A stretch of 64,000 nt of DNA from positions 372,001-436,000 of the forward strand of contig NZ_JAHXBG010000004.1 in assembly GCF_020103725.1 (NCBI RefSeq), read 5' to 3'. Source of the DNA: Hyalangium gracile. GTDB taxonomy: Bacteria > Myxococcota > Myxococcia > Myxococcales > Myxococcaceae. Below are positions 9,682-18,935 of this stretch, one piece after another. Under the pieces are notes generated by a model. That model worked only from the letters and a program-made list of their open reading frames with translations, searched no databases and had not been told where the DNA came from. Within the stretch, counting starts at the first letter, position 1, and the number at the start of each line of letters is the position of its first letter. A program made the position numbers and the translations under genes.

Positions 9682-10581
9682 CTACACGATGCCCTTGGGC
9701 GGCGGGTTCTTCACCGACGGTGAGGATGGCCCTTCGGCCAGATGTCTCAGCTTGTCGGGGTTGCGCATGATGTAGATGGCCGCGACCTTGCCGTCCTCGA
9801 TGACCAGCGCCGTGGTCTGTAGCGTGTCCTCCGGCTCGATCGTGACGAAGCCGGGCAGGCCGTTGATGAAGCAGTAGCGCAGGATGCGCGACGGCTTCTC
9901 CTCGAAGAGGCGGGCGAGCGCGGCGTGCAGCTTCATGACGTTGTCGAAGCCGACGATGGGCGCCAGGGCCGCGGACTTCTTGCCGCCGCCATCCGCGTGG
10001 ACGGCCACGTCGGCCGCCAGCAGCGCCTGGAGCGACTGCATGTCGCCGCTGCGGGAGGCCGCGAAGAACGCGGCGGCGATCTCCAGGCCCCGCTCCCTGG
10101 GCATCTCGAAGCGCGGGCGCGCGGCGCGCACGTGGGTCCGGGCGCGGCTCGCGAGCTGCCGGCAGGCGGCCGGTTCTCGCCCGACCGTCTCGGCGATCTC
10201 GTCGAAGCCGACGCCGAACACGTCATGGAGCAGGAAGGCAGCGCGCTCCAGCGGAGACAGGCGCTCGAGCGCCAGCAGCAGCGGCAGCGTGACGTCGTCG
10301 ATCTGCTCCTCCTCGGACTCGACGATGGGCTCCGGCAGCCAGGGCCCGACATACGTCTCTCGCCGCCGCTGCGCGGACTTCAGCACGTCCAGGCAGAGCC
10401 GCGTCACGGTGCGGAGCAGGAAGCCCTCTGGATCGCGCACCGCGTCGCGATCGGTCGCGAGCCAGCGGACGAAGGCCTCCTGGACGATGTCCTCGGCGTC
10501 CGCGATCGAGCCCAGCATCCGGTAGGCGATGCGAGTCAGCCGGGGGCGGAGTGGATCGAAGGTGATGGCGGCGTCCTGCAT
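9682..10581 (-). CDS. ECF41-family RNA polymerase sigma factor with SnoaL-like C-terminal domain
   Basis: Sigma region 2 (about residues 8-75) and region 4 (about 105-160, LSPLERAAFLLHDVFG...IAETVGREPAACRQLASRAR) are followed by a SnoaL-like extension (about 180-285). The extension contains the DGGGK signature that defines ECF41. In this family the extension replaces an anti-sigma factor, and the gene typically neighbours a carboxymuconolactone decarboxylase or oxidoreductase, as here. The linker between regions 2 and 4 holds the typical YVGPWLPEP. It lies 15 bases after the carboxymuconolactone-decarboxylase-type gene, and an ECF41-like promoter lies upstream of that gene, so autoregulation is likely. 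Confidence 0.92.
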   Translation of the reverse strand: MQDAAITFDPLRPRLTRIAYRMLGSIADAEDIVQEAFVRWLATDRDAVRDPEGFLLRTVTRLCLDVLKSAQRRRETYVGPWLPEPIVESEEEQIDDVTLPLLLALERLSPLERAAFLLHDVFGVGFDEIAETVGREPAACRQLASRARTHVRAARPRFEMPRERGLEIAAAFFAASRSGDMQSLQALLAADVAVHADGGGKKSAALAPIVGFDNVMKLHAALARLFEEKPSRILRYCFINGLPGFVTIEPEDTLQTTALVIEDGKVAAIYIMRNPDKLRHLAEGPSSPSVKNPPPKGIV

Positions 10582-10596
10582 GGCGTGTCTCCGTCC

Positions 10597-11058
10597 TCAG
10601 GCCGCCGAGCGGTCGGCGTGAACCGGGTGGCTCAGGCGGAACCCGACGCCGATCCGGTTGAAGCCGTTGATGACGACGATCAGCAGCGTGAGCTTCACCT
10701 GCTCCTCCTCGGAGAACTGCGCCGCCATCGCCTCGTAGGCCTCGTCGGGGGCGTGCGTCTCCGACAGCCGCGTCAACGCGTCCGTCCAGCCAAGCGCGGC
10801 GCGCTCACGCTCGGTGTAGAGCGGTGACTCGCGCCAGGCATTGAGCAGGTGCAGGCGCTCCTCCGTCTCCCCCTTCTTGCGGGCCTCCTGTGTGTGCATG
10901 TGGAGGCAGATGGCGCAGCCGTTGATCTGCGAAGCGCGGATCTTCACCAGCTCCATCAGGCTGGACTCCAGGCCGCTCTGGACGACGGTCATCCCGAAGT
11001 CGATGAGCGGCTTCATCAGGTGGGCGGCGGTGGCAAACGGGTTCAATCGCTGCGTCAT
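10597..11058 (-). CDS. Carboxymuconolactone decarboxylase/AhpD-family protein (ECF41 partner)
   Basis: The 153-residue product starts at the ATG at 11058, behind a strong GGAGGAG ribosome-binding site; the same frame extends much further upstream but is not coding there. It contains the AhpD-type CxxCxxxH motif (INGCAICLHMH) of alkylhydroperoxidase-like thiol enzymes. A role in peroxide or reactive-carbonyl detoxification is family knowledge; the substrate is unknown. It forms a two-gene unit with the ECF41 sigma factor, the classical arrangement for that sigma family. Confidence 0.92.
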   Translation of the reverse strand: MTQRLNPFATAAHLMKPLIDFGMTVVQSGLESSLMELVKIRASQINGCAICLHMHTQEARKKGETEERLHLLNAWRESPLYTERERAALGWTDALTRLSETHAPDEAYEAMAAQFSEEEQVKLTLLIVVINGFNRIGVGFRLSHPVHADRSAA

Positions 11059-11099
11059 GGTGGCTCCTCCTCGTGAATTGGGGCTGATTCCGCAGCGAG

Positions 11100-11125
11100 G
11101 ACGAGGCACCTCCGCGATTGTGACA
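11100..11125 (-). promoter_or_regulatory. ECF41-type promoter
   Basis: On the minus strand TGTCACA (11125-11119) is followed after 15 bases by CGTC (11103-11100), about 42 bases before the start codon of the decarboxylase-like gene. As I recall it, the described ECF41 target motif is TGTCACA, about 16 bases, CGTC, so this is a good candidate for the autoregulated promoter of the pair. Confidence 0.65.
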
Positions 11126-11144
11126 TGGGCCCGCCCCGTGCACC

Positions 11145-11345
11145 TCAGCCGGCTCGGACGGCGTAGAGGAAGCGGGCGTAGCCGAGCTCGGAGGCGTTCT
11201 TCGTGAGCTCCATGTTGGCCCAGGCGACGACGTCTCCGAACGGACGGTCCTGGAACGGCCAGCGGGTCCGCTGGGGCGGAGTGTGGCGAGAAATCCGGGG
11301 GCTGGCTTCCGAAAAGATGGGAGCGCCGGGGTAGAGTTGCGCCAT
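11145..11345 (-). other. Possible C-terminal remnant or small ORF
   Basis: The stretch between the ECF41 pair and the MopE-like gene encodes up to 66 residues. The last ~38 (from WPFQDRPFG to ARFLYAVRAG) have a protein-like composition, unlike a random shadow frame. I do not recognise the family. There is no convincing ribosome-binding site, so this may be the tail of a lost gene. Confidence 0.22.
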
Positions 11346-13587
11346 GCGTCAAGTGTGGGTGCCGTGTCTGTTCCTGCTGCTCGTGGCCTGTCGTGAGAAG
11401 GCGCCGGCGGACGGGGCCCTCCGGGTCTCGGTGAGCTATGGCTCGTATACCCCCGGCTGCGTGCGTGTCGTCGTCCGGGACGGACAGGGCCACGAGGGCG
11501 GCAAGGACATTCCCCGCAGCCTGTTCCAGCCGAGAGACACCCGGGAGCTGATCGTCGCGGTGTTCCGCAAGCCGGACTGGGGGCGTGAGGTGGCGGTGGA
11601 GGTGTCCTCTCATGCGAGCGCCTCGGGGGAGGAGTGCACGGGCGCTCCGGTGGAGGTGCGCTCCTCGGCCGGGCCCGTCTCCATTCCGCTGGGAGACTTC
11701 GCCCGCACCGAGGTAGCGCTCCTGGCGAAGGACGACGATGGGGACAGCTTCCTCTCGCCGGCGGACGGGGTGGCGGGTACGGACTGCGATGACGGGCGCG
11801 GCGACGTGCACCCTGGCGCCACCGAGCTGTGCAGCGTGAACGTGGACTACGACTGCAATGGGAGCCAGGGCTGCCAGGACTCGGCGTGCCAGGACCAGGC
11901 CTGTGACGACGGGAATGCCTGCACGACGGGGGATCGCTGCCAGGGCTCGGGAGCCACGGCGGCGTGCATGGGGCAGGAGGTGAAGTGCACGCAGCCCACC
12001 GGGGACTGCCTCACGGGCGCTCGGTGTGAGCCCACGACGGGCCAGTGCGTCAACATCGAGGCGCCCCAGGGGACGGCCTGCGATGACGGCGATGAGTGCA
12101 CCCTGGAGGATCAGTGCGGGCCGCAGGCGCGGTGCACGGGCACGCTCAAGTCCTGCGGGATGCCGCCCTCGCAGTGTCACCAGACTCCGGGCACCTGTAA
12201 CTCGGCCAACGGCGTGTGCACCTATGACTTCAAGCCGGCCGCCGCGAGCTGCAACGACACCGTGGGTTGCACGGTGAATGACGTGTGCAATGGCGCGGGG
12301 GTGTGCCAGGGGACGATGACTTCGTGCACCGCCTCCAGCCCCTGCAAGCGGGTGACTGGAGGCTGCCCGGGGCTCGACAACTGCACCGAGGAGCCGGATC
12401 CCTCCAAGGTGAACACCGCCTGCATGATCGACGCGAGCCGCACCGGGGTGTGCCGGATGCTGGACGGGGTGTGCAGCGCCTTCCCCTACCTCCCGAGCAA
12501 CTTCAACCCGGACACCGTGCCCCTGGCGAACATCGGCACGCTGACCACGACGTGCGACGTCACCTTCGACTCGACCGAGCTGACCTGGGCGCCCACGTCC
12601 TGTGTCACCTCTTCGCCGACGCCGGTGGTGGTGACGGAGGGTGGCAAGGAGATGGTGCTGGTGGCCATGTCGAGCCTGAACCTGGGGGCGGACCTCATCC
12701 TGCGAGGCACCCGGCCGGTGATTCTGGCGGTGTACGGCGATGCCTCGCTCAATCACAGCATCCTGGCCAACGGCACCTTCGTGGGGGGAGTGCCGACGCC
12801 GGGCGCGGGAGGCAATCAGGACTGCGCGACCCGGAGAGGCGACCCTGGGGTTCTCGCGAACAACGCGGGCGGGGGCGGCGGCGGAGCGGGTGGCGGAACC
12901 GCGGGCGCGGCGGGCAACAGCGGCAGGGGCTCCAATGGAGCGGGAGGCGGCGGCGGTGGGGCAGGGAGCGCGGGGGGCGGTGGCCTCGTTCCCCTGGTGG
13001 GAGGCTGCCCGGGAGGAAATGGAGGCGGAGGGGCCGCTGAGGCGGGCCTGGGCGGAGCGGGTGGAGGCGCCGTCCAAGTCTCGGTGGCGCGCACCCTCAC
13101 GGTGAACCAGTGGGTCACGGCCAGTGGAGGCGGTGGCGGCGGGGCGCGCGGGAGCACCGTCGTCAATGGCCATGCGGGAGGAGGAGGCGGCGGCGGGAGC
13201 GGGGGGAGGGTGCTGCTGGAGGCCAACAGGCTGGTCCTGGCGGGGTCGACTCGCCTCACCGCGAATGGAGGAGGGGGAGGGGAGGGCGCTGGCTATTTGG
13301 ACTTCGACAGCCAGAGCATGGGCGAGAACGGTGAGGACGGTCCTCGCTCCTCCGCGTTGCAGGCCTCGGGGGGAAATGATGGCTCCTACTCGGGCGGAAA
13401 CGGGGGCTTGGGTGGAGCCTTGGTGGGACCTACCGGAGGCCTGGCCGGCGAGTCCTACAGCGGTTCCAAGGGAGGAGGCGGCGGCGGTGGAGGGGCCGTG
13501 GGCCACATCCGTCTCAGGTCCCGGGAGGTCTGCTCCATCAACGGCGCCATCATCAGCCCCACCACGAACACGGCGTGTCCGCTGTAG
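11344..13587 (+). CDS. Cys-rich MopE-like lipoprotein with glycine-rich C-terminal region
   Basis: The 747-residue precursor has a lipoprotein signal (LLLVAC, lipidated Cys at residue 16). At about residues 125-175 there is a MopE-type putative metal-binding motif (DDDGDSFLSP...GTDCDDGRGDVHPGATELC...DYDCNG). A cysteine-rich segment follows (about 180-380) with repeats of the type CDDGNACTTGDRC. The last ~280 residues contain long Gly-rich runs mixed with a beta-strand scaffold, a pattern common in myxobacterial surface lipoproteins. It is probably exposed on the outer membrane. The function is unknown and no enzyme motif is visible. Confidence 0.8.
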   Translation: MRQVWVPCLFLLLVACREKAPADGALRVSVSYGSYTPGCVRVVVRDGQGHEGGKDIPRSLFQPRDTRELIVAVFRKPDWGREVAVEVSSHASASGEECTGAPVEVRSSAGPVSIPLGDFARTEVALLAKDDDGDSFLSPADGVAGTDCDDGRGDVHPGATELCSVNVDYDCNGSQGCQDSACQDQACDDGNACTTGDRCQGSGATAACMGQEVKCTQPTGDCLTGARCEPTTGQCVNIEAPQGTACDDGDECTLEDQCGPQARCTGTLKSCGMPPSQCHQTPGTCNSANGVCTYDFKPAAASCNDTVGCTVNDVCNGAGVCQGTMTSCTASSPCKRVTGGCPGLDNCTEEPDPSKVNTACMIDASRTGVCRMLDGVCSAFPYLPSNFNPDTVPLANIGTLTTTCDVTFDSTELTWAPTSCVTSSPTPVVVTEGGKEMVLVAMSSLNLGADLILRGTRPVILAVYGDASLNHSILANGTFVGGVPTPGAGGNQDCATRRGDPGVLANNAGGGGGGAGGGTAGAAGNSGRGSNGAGGGGGGAGSAGGGGLVPLVGGCPGGNGGGGAAEAGLGGAGGGAVQVSVARTLTVNQWVTASGGGGGGARGSTVVNGHAGGGGGGGSGGRVLLEANRLVLAGSTRLTANGGGGGEGAGYLDFDSQSMGENGEDGPRSSALQASGGNDGSYSGGNGGLGGALVGPTGGLAGESYSGSKGGGGGGGGAVGHIRLRSREVCSINGAIISPTTNTACPL

Positions 13588-13652
13588 CCGCGCCTTGACT
13601 CATGGGATGGGGTATCCCGGCCGAGGAGTCCTGTCTTAAGCTCCGCGGACTC

Positions 13653-14861
13653 ATGAGCACTGCACCGGAAACAGACGCGGCGATCGCCCACCTCATCGGC
13701 TGGCTCGAGCAGGGCGGCGCCCAGGTCTCCCCCAAGATGCAGGTGGTCTCCACCGGCGGCGGAGAGCGAGGCGTCTTCGCCCGTGAGGACATCGCTCCTG
13801 GCGAGCTGCTCCTGCGGCTGCCGCGCCAGCGCCTGGTCACCGTGCCGGACGCCCGCGCCACCGAGCTGGGCCGCCTCATCGAGGCCAAGACGGGGTTCCA
13901 GGATCCGAACCTGTACCTGTCCGTCTTCCTCCTCCAGGAGCGGGAGCGAGGGGACGCCTCCCCCTGGAAGCCCTTCGTGGATGTCCAGCCCCCGTCCTTC
14001 CCCACCCACCCCTTCTCCTTCCAGGAGCGTGACTTCGCCCTGCTGAAGGGCTCCTTCGTCGTGGAGCTGATCAAGCTGCAGCGCAAGGGCCTCGAGGAGG
14101 ACCATGCCTACCTGAGCCAGCAGATCCCCGGGTTCGCTCGGTTCTCGTTCGACGACTACCTCTGGGCGCACCTCGCCGTGCTCACCCGCGTCTTCGGCGC
14201 CAGGCTGAACGGAAACCAGGTCATCTGCCTCGCGCCGTTCCTGGACATGATGAACGACGGCATCCCCTGGAACTGCACCTGGGGATGGTCGCCGGATGGC
14301 GAGTCCCTGGAGCTGAAGTCAGGCAGCGCCATCGCCCAGGGCAAGGAGCTGCGCATTACCTACGGCGCCAACAGCAACCTCTACCTGCTGCGCAACTACG
14401 GGTTCGTGCACGAACTCAACCCGAACAATGTCGTCATGGTGCCGATCGAGTTCTCCAAGGAGGATCCGCTCATGGACGAGAAGCGGAAGCTCCTGGGCAT
14501 CAAGGACCTCTCCTTCCAGCACTGCTTCTCGCTGCCGCTCAAGCCGGATGCCCAGCGCATCATCGAGCTGTTCTCCGAGCTGCGCATCCTCCACGCCCAG
14601 GCCGAGGAGATGGCCCTGCTCCAGGCGGCCCCGGACCCGCTCGCCCGCGCCAGGGAGCCGTTGAGCCAGCGCAACGAGCTCCAGGTCCTCCGCGCCCTCG
14701 GCACGTCCTGCGCGCAGCGGCTCGCGCTCTACGAGACCTCCGTGGAGGAGGACACGCGGCTGCTGCGGCAGGAGAACCTCTCCTGGACGGCTCGCAACTG
14801 CATCCTGCTGCGGCAGGGGGAGAAGCAGATCCTCCAGGTGTTCGCCCAGGCCGGCGGGTAG
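13653..14861 (+). CDS. SET-domain protein of the Rubisco-LSMT/SETD type
   Basis: The product is ~402 residues from the ATG at 13653; an in-frame ATG at 13602 is also possible and neither has a strong ribosome-binding site. The first ~250 residues are a split SET domain: GERGVFAREDIAPGELLLRLPR at the start, a helical insert, then FLDMMNDG and GKELRITYGANSNLYLLRNYGFV. The last has the layout of the SET core in lysine methyltransferases such as Rubisco LSMT, SETD3 and SETD6. The usual NH pair is replaced by ND. The remainder resembles the helical substrate-binding domain of that class. The likely reaction is SAM-dependent protein N-methylation; the target is unknown. It is convergent with the PhyH gene. 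Confidence 0.85.
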   Translation: MSTAPETDAAIAHLIGWLEQGGAQVSPKMQVVSTGGGERGVFAREDIAPGELLLRLPRQRLVTVPDARATELGRLIEAKTGFQDPNLYLSVFLLQERERGDASPWKPFVDVQPPSFPTHPFSFQERDFALLKGSFVVELIKLQRKGLEEDHAYLSQQIPGFARFSFDDYLWAHLAVLTRVFGARLNGNQVICLAPFLDMMNDGIPWNCTWGWSPDGESLELKSGSAIAQGKELRITYGANSNLYLLRNYGFVHELNPNNVVMVPIEFSKEDPLMDEKRKLLGIKDLSFQHCFSLPLKPDAQRIIELFSELRILHAQAEEMALLQAAPDPLARAREPLSQRNELQVLRALGTSCAQRLALYETSVEEDTRLLRQENLSWTARNCILLRQGEKQILQVFAQAGG

Positions 14862-14888
14862 CGGGAGCCGGCCTGCCCGGCGCGGCCC

Positions 14889-15704
14889 CTACAGGAGCGC
14901 CAGCGTGTGGTTGGTGCTGTCGATCACACGCTTGAAGAGGCTCAGGTGCTGGGGCTGGAGCCTGGCCAGGTCGCGGGGGTTGACCCGGATGGGGGGCTGC
15001 TTCGAGAAGTTGACCGAGTCGATGAACCAGGGGCGGCTGTAGATGATGTAGATGATGGGGCGCAGCCGGTCCGTGTGATTCTCGGTGCCGTAGTGCCGCA
15101 GCCGGTAGTCCATGAGGTAGCAGCTGCCCTGCTGCGCGTACGGCAAGTCGAGAATGTCCGGGCGCGTGCCGGGGGGCGTCTTGTGCGTCCCGGGCAGCAT
15201 GGCCGTGGTGCCTGTCTTCTCATCCAGGTTGATGAGCGGAATGGCCACGGTGATGGCGTAGGGATCCAGCTTCGGGTCGATCTCCGGCGTCGTGAAGAGC
15301 GCCGGGAAGTCGGCGTGCAGGTGCTGGTTCTTGGCGCCCGGCCAGGCCGTCACGCAGGTGATGCTGTTGATGAGGAAGCCGGGCCCGAGCATCGCCTCCA
15401 TGAGGCGCAGCACGAACGGGTTGGCGTACAGGCGCGCGTCCAGGAAGGGCGGCTTGAGCGCCAGCGACGTCATGAAGCGGCCCTTGCCCACATTCAAGCT
15501 GGTCTGCCCCGCCTGCTCCTCGGTCAGGTGGCCATAGTCCGCCTGGTGGGCCTGCTGGAGCTCTTGGATGAAGGCGGGATCGAAGGAGTGCTCCAGCTCC
15601 AGGTAGCCGGCCTTGTCATAGTGGGCGAGGGCCTGCTCGAGCGTCTCGGGCTTGTAGCTGCCCGCGGCGAACTCCTCGGGGGACACGGTGATACTGGCTG
15701 CCAT
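14889..15704 (-). CDS. Phytanoyl-CoA dioxygenase (PhyH)-family protein
   Basis: The 271-residue Fe(II)/2-oxoglutarate-type protein has an HLHAD (HxD) iron motif, a strand block (AITVAIPLINLDEKTGTTAMLPGTHK) and a distal His in LRHYG, matching the PhyH cupin fold. Family members hydroxylate lipids or secondary metabolites; this substrate is unknown. It lies 111 bases downstream of the tandem hydrolase gene on the same strand, so the two may be cotranscribed and act in one pathway. Confidence 0.88.
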   Translation of the reverse strand: MAASITVSPEEFAAGSYKPETLEQALAHYDKAGYLELEHSFDPAFIQELQQAHQADYGHLTEEQAGQTSLNVGKGRFMTSLALKPPFLDARLYANPFVLRLMEAMLGPGFLINSITCVTAWPGAKNQHLHADFPALFTTPEIDPKLDPYAITVAIPLINLDEKTGTTAMLPGTHKTPPGTRPDILDLPYAQQGSCYLMDYRLRHYGTENHTDRLRPIIYIIYSRPWFIDSVNFSKQPPIRVNPRDLARLQPQHLSLFKRVIDSTNHTLALL

Positions 15705-15815
15705 GGCGGAACATCTCCCTGTTCGAGGGCTGCAAGTGTGACGCCCCTGGCCTCACAGGTCCAGGGGGTTGAGCCTGCCGGGCTGGGGGGCGGGGCTGAA
15801 GACGGCGGGCCCGCG

Positions 15816-17501
15816 TCAGGCCGGCACATCCAGCAACGCGACGCGGTGCAGGAACGAGGGCAGCACCTTCAGCTGCTCGAGCTTGGGCAGCAGCTTGTTC
15901 TCCGGGTGATCCGGGAACGCGTGCACCCGGCAGTTGGGCAGCAGGCCCAGCCGAGCCGCATGCACGGCGCTGTGGCTGCTGGCCTGCACGCCCTGCCCCG
16001 GAGCCACGGTGCTGAAGAGGATCTCCAGCTTGCCGGTATGCCCCGTCTCCGCCGCCAGGCGCAGCAGATCCCTCGGGCCCGCGACGGGTGAGGGCGTGTC
16101 CAGCTGCGCCAGTGGCTCCAGGTGGCGCGAGTCGTGGCTCAGACGCGCGAAGTTCGCGTCGAGCAGCGACAGCGGGTTCAGCGCGACGGCGACCTCGGCG
16201 CGCAGCAGCATGGCGAACACGAGCGCCGCGTAGCCGCCCATGCCGTTGCCCAGGCAGATGATGCGCTCGGGTTGCATGGCGGCGCTGAGGTTGCGGAGCG
16301 CTCGGGCCACCGTCAGGCAGTCATTGCCCAGCCCCGGCACTCCCCGCATCCACCACTGGCGCTGCGGGTCTCGCATCAGGATGCGGTTGAGCGGCCGCCC
16401 GTACAGGGCCTTCAGCTTCTGGCTGACGTCGAAGAAGTCGAAGCCCACGGGCTCTCCCGGGGCGGAATCCCCGAAGCAGATGAGCAGCGGCGCGTGCGGC
16501 GTCGCCCGGTCGAGCAGCAGGGCCTGGCCGGCGTCCTCCAGGTCCTTGACGTTGTTCGCCTTGGGGTCGAAGGCGGGCATGGCGCCCAGCATGTTGGCCA
16601 GGTCCGCGTTGAAGGCGCCTCGGCCCGCCTGGGAGTCCGTGGCCGTCCCCCCGGAGGCCGCCGCGCGCGGCAGCCAGGCGTCGAGCCGGGGCGGAGCGTC
16701 CTCCCGGGGCGGACGGTCGAAGAAGCACTCCAGGAGGATGCCGTCGAGCCGACCGTCGCGGACCAGCCGCAAGGCGACGTCGTCGTGGTGGGCCTCGGTG
16801 AGGTAATGGACCCGGAGCTTCGGCAGGTGGCCGAAGCGGAAGGCGTGCATCACGTCGAGGTTCACCGCGTCGGGCGCCGTGTCACCGCCGTAGGTGCCGA
16901 TGAGCAGATCGACTCGGCCCTGGAAGTCGAGCTCGCGCGCGAGCCGCGGCAGATCGAGGTAGCGGTTGGCGGGCGGGGTGGCGGCGACGGCATCCATCGC
17001 CCAGAGGAAGCGCCGGTCATTGTGACGCCGCGCGAAGTCGGGATCGAAGTTGGAGAGCGGGCAGATGCTGACGATGCGATCGGCGCGCAGCAGCATGCCG
17101 AACAGCAGTGCGGCATGGCCTCCCATGGAATCCCCGATGCACCACACCTGGCTGGGACGGATGGCCGCGATGAGCCGCTTCAGCCGGGCCACGACCTGGT
17201 CGACATCCGTCCCCAGGCCGGGGACGCCGTGCATGAACCAGTGGAAGGTCTTGTCGCGCAGCAGGATGCGGTTGAGCGGCTGGCCGGTGAGCTGCTCCAG
17301 CTTCTTGCTCCGCCCGAAGAAGTACAGCGGCGGTCGCTGGGTCCACACGACGTAGGAGAAGCTGATGATGAGCGGCGCCCCGGGGTGGATGGCATCCACC
17401 ACGAAGTCGTCCTCGGTCGCCTCGACCGTCGCGTTATCGAGAGGCGGCAGCGCGGCCAGCTCGGCCTCGAGCCGGGCGGAATCGTCCCAGGTGAAGAGCA
17501 T
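15816..17501 (-). CDS. Tandem alpha/beta-hydrolase-fold protein, second copy lacking the nucleophile
   Basis: The 561-residue protein is made of two homologous halves (about 36-265 and 325-550). Each has a 'LNRIL.RD....W...GVPGLG' block, a nucleophile-elbow block and a late histidine (EAHHDD, then FPDHPENK). The first half has GDSMGG at 123-128 (Ser125); the second has GNGMGG at 418-423, with Gly at the nucleophile position, so it is probably a pseudoenzyme or a binding half. There is no signal peptide. It precedes the PhyH gene in the same orientation. I recognise the fold but not a specific family. Confidence 0.78.
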   Translation of the reverse strand: MLFTWDDSARLEAELAALPPLDNATVEATEDDFVVDAIHPGAPLIISFSYVVWTQRPPLYFFGRSKKLEQLTGQPLNRILLRDKTFHWFMHGVPGLGTDVDQVVARLKRLIAAIRPSQVWCIGDSMGGHAALLFGMLLRADRIVSICPLSNFDPDFARRHNDRRFLWAMDAVAATPPANRYLDLPRLARELDFQGRVDLLIGTYGGDTAPDAVNLDVMHAFRFGHLPKLRVHYLTEAHHDDVALRLVRDGRLDGILLECFFDRPPREDAPPRLDAWLPRAAASGGTATDSQAGRGAFNADLANMLGAMPAFDPKANNVKDLEDAGQALLLDRATPHAPLLICFGDSAPGEPVGFDFFDVSQKLKALYGRPLNRILMRDPQRQWWMRGVPGLGNDCLTVARALRNLSAAMQPERIICLGNGMGGYAALVFAMLLRAEVAVALNPLSLLDANFARLSHDSRHLEPLAQLDTPSPVAGPRDLLRLAAETGHTGKLEILFSTVAPGQGVQASSHSAVHAARLGLLPNCRVHAFPDHPENKLLPKLEQLKVLPSFLHRVALLDVPA

Positions 17502-17785
17502 TGCGCGCCATCATGGCCTTCAAGGCCGGACGGCTTCCAGTGCCTCGTGCGGGGCCCCATGGCTTCGGGTGAGCAAGCACCCCCGCACTGCTGCTTCACG
17601 CTCGCGATGTCCGGATTTGTGTCCGTGTGCTCCGACTCCCCGCGCACTACTTTCAGGGGTGTCGGAGCAACCAACGAGCGGCACTCGCCACTCCATGAGC
17701 AGCTCCGACTGACTGGAGCGATGGGTTCCTCGGCGCTTCCGCCGAGCCATGAGCCCTCGTTCCCTTTCTCATCGGAGGTGAAGCC

Positions 17786-18897
17786 ATGGAATCCTATTCT
17801 CTTCATTACATCCTCCAGGTGGAGTCTCTCGACCGGCTGGAGAAGGTGATCGACTGGCTCGAGCGGCCCTGGGAGCCTCGACGCAACGACGCCCTTCGTG
17901 CGCTGTGGCACGAGGCCCGGCGCGATTCGCGCGCGAAGTTCAACCTCGTCGGCGCGCTCGAGCGAGAGGTCCTCACCATGCCCGCGCGCGACCTCGAGCA
18001 TGTGGCACGACGCCTGGGCTTTCAGGGGGCCGCGGCCACCGCGCTCGACGTGATTCGTCTCGTTACGAAGCGGCTCGAGCGCGGCCACGTCGAGGCCCCG
18101 TGCGTGGCTCCGCATCCGCTGCTCGAGCCTCTCGCCGCCGCGGCCTCGGCGACGTCGGAGGTCCTCGTCTCGCTGCTCGAAGGCGCCACCCACTCGAACT
18201 GCGCTCATCGCCACTCGCGGAGGCGCGCCTCTGGGACAGGCCGCCCCTCGCCGGGTCCCGGTCGCGCGTGTGGCTCGAGCTCGGCTTCGCCACGTGCGCG
18301 CTCCGCCTGGATGATCGCGAGCGTGCCGAAGCGCACCTGAAACAGGCCCAGCTCGTGGCCAACCCTTCCGCGGCCGCGGGAGTCGAGCGGCGGCTCCTCG
18401 AGAACTTCCTGGTCTCGCGAGAACCCGACCGGGCGCGAGCGCGGGCACTCCTCGCAGAGATTGAACCGCTCCTCCAACGTCCAGAGCTCGAACGCGAGGA
18501 GAAGCTCTGCCTCGTCGCGCGCTGGCTGGAGCAGTCGGCCTATCAGTACCTGCACCCTGTCTCGGGCACTCCGCCTGACCTGGCCGCCGCGCAGGCGCTC
18601 TATGAACGAATCCCTGGGGACGATGTGCCCCCCTTCGTTGCCTGCAAGCGCGAGAGCGGGCTGGCCTACGTCCACTTCCGGCTCGGCGATCGTGCGCGCG
18701 CTGCTCGCCATGTCGAGGCTGCTTGTCGGCATGCGGGAGACGGTGGGTTCGTCCGCCTGCGCATCTCCTCCCTGGATCTGCTCGCGCACATCCTGGGCGA
18801 AGAAGGAGGCCGAGAGGCGCGAGAGCGAGCGATGGCCGCCGCGCGACGGCTCGAGGATGAAGGGCCACTGGGACGCGTACGCCAGGCGCTCTCCTGA
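17786..18897 (+). pseudogene. TPR-type helical protein gene with one internal frameshift
   Basis: The protein starts at 17786 (MESYSLHYILQVESLDRLEK) and reads sensibly to about 18190. It then continues sensibly in the -1 frame (LELRSSPLAEARLWDRPPL...) to the stop at 18895-18897. A single missing base near 18180-18200 explains both halves. The joined ~371-residue product is helical with a TPR-like second half and no signal peptide. No slippery heptamer is visible at the switch, so decay or an assembly error is likelier than programmed frameshifting. The function is unknown. Confidence 0.72.
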
Positions 18898-18935
18898 CTG
18901 GTCAGGAGCAAGGCCATCTCCTGACTGGTCAGGAG
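18891..18935. repeat. Two identical 18-bp palindromes
   Basis: CTCCTGACTGGTCAGGAG occurs at 18891-18908 and again at 18918-18935, 27 bases apart. Each is an 8+2+8 perfect inverted repeat. The first overlaps the stop codon of the TPR gene. The pair could be a tandem operator for the downstream gene or stacked small hairpins; no T-tract follows. Confidence 0.7.

Noticed and set aside
10597-13506. A 969-codon minus-strand frame
   Set aside because: Only the last 153 codons (from 11058) are coding; the rest is antisense to the MopE-like gene.
12840-13520. A tandem DNA repeat tract
   Set aside because: The GGN-rich sequence simply encodes the Gly-rich part of the MopE-like lipoprotein and has no fixed period.
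18150-18230. Programmed -1 frameshifting in the TPR gene
   Set aside because: No slippery heptamer or downstream structure was seen; a missing base is simpler.
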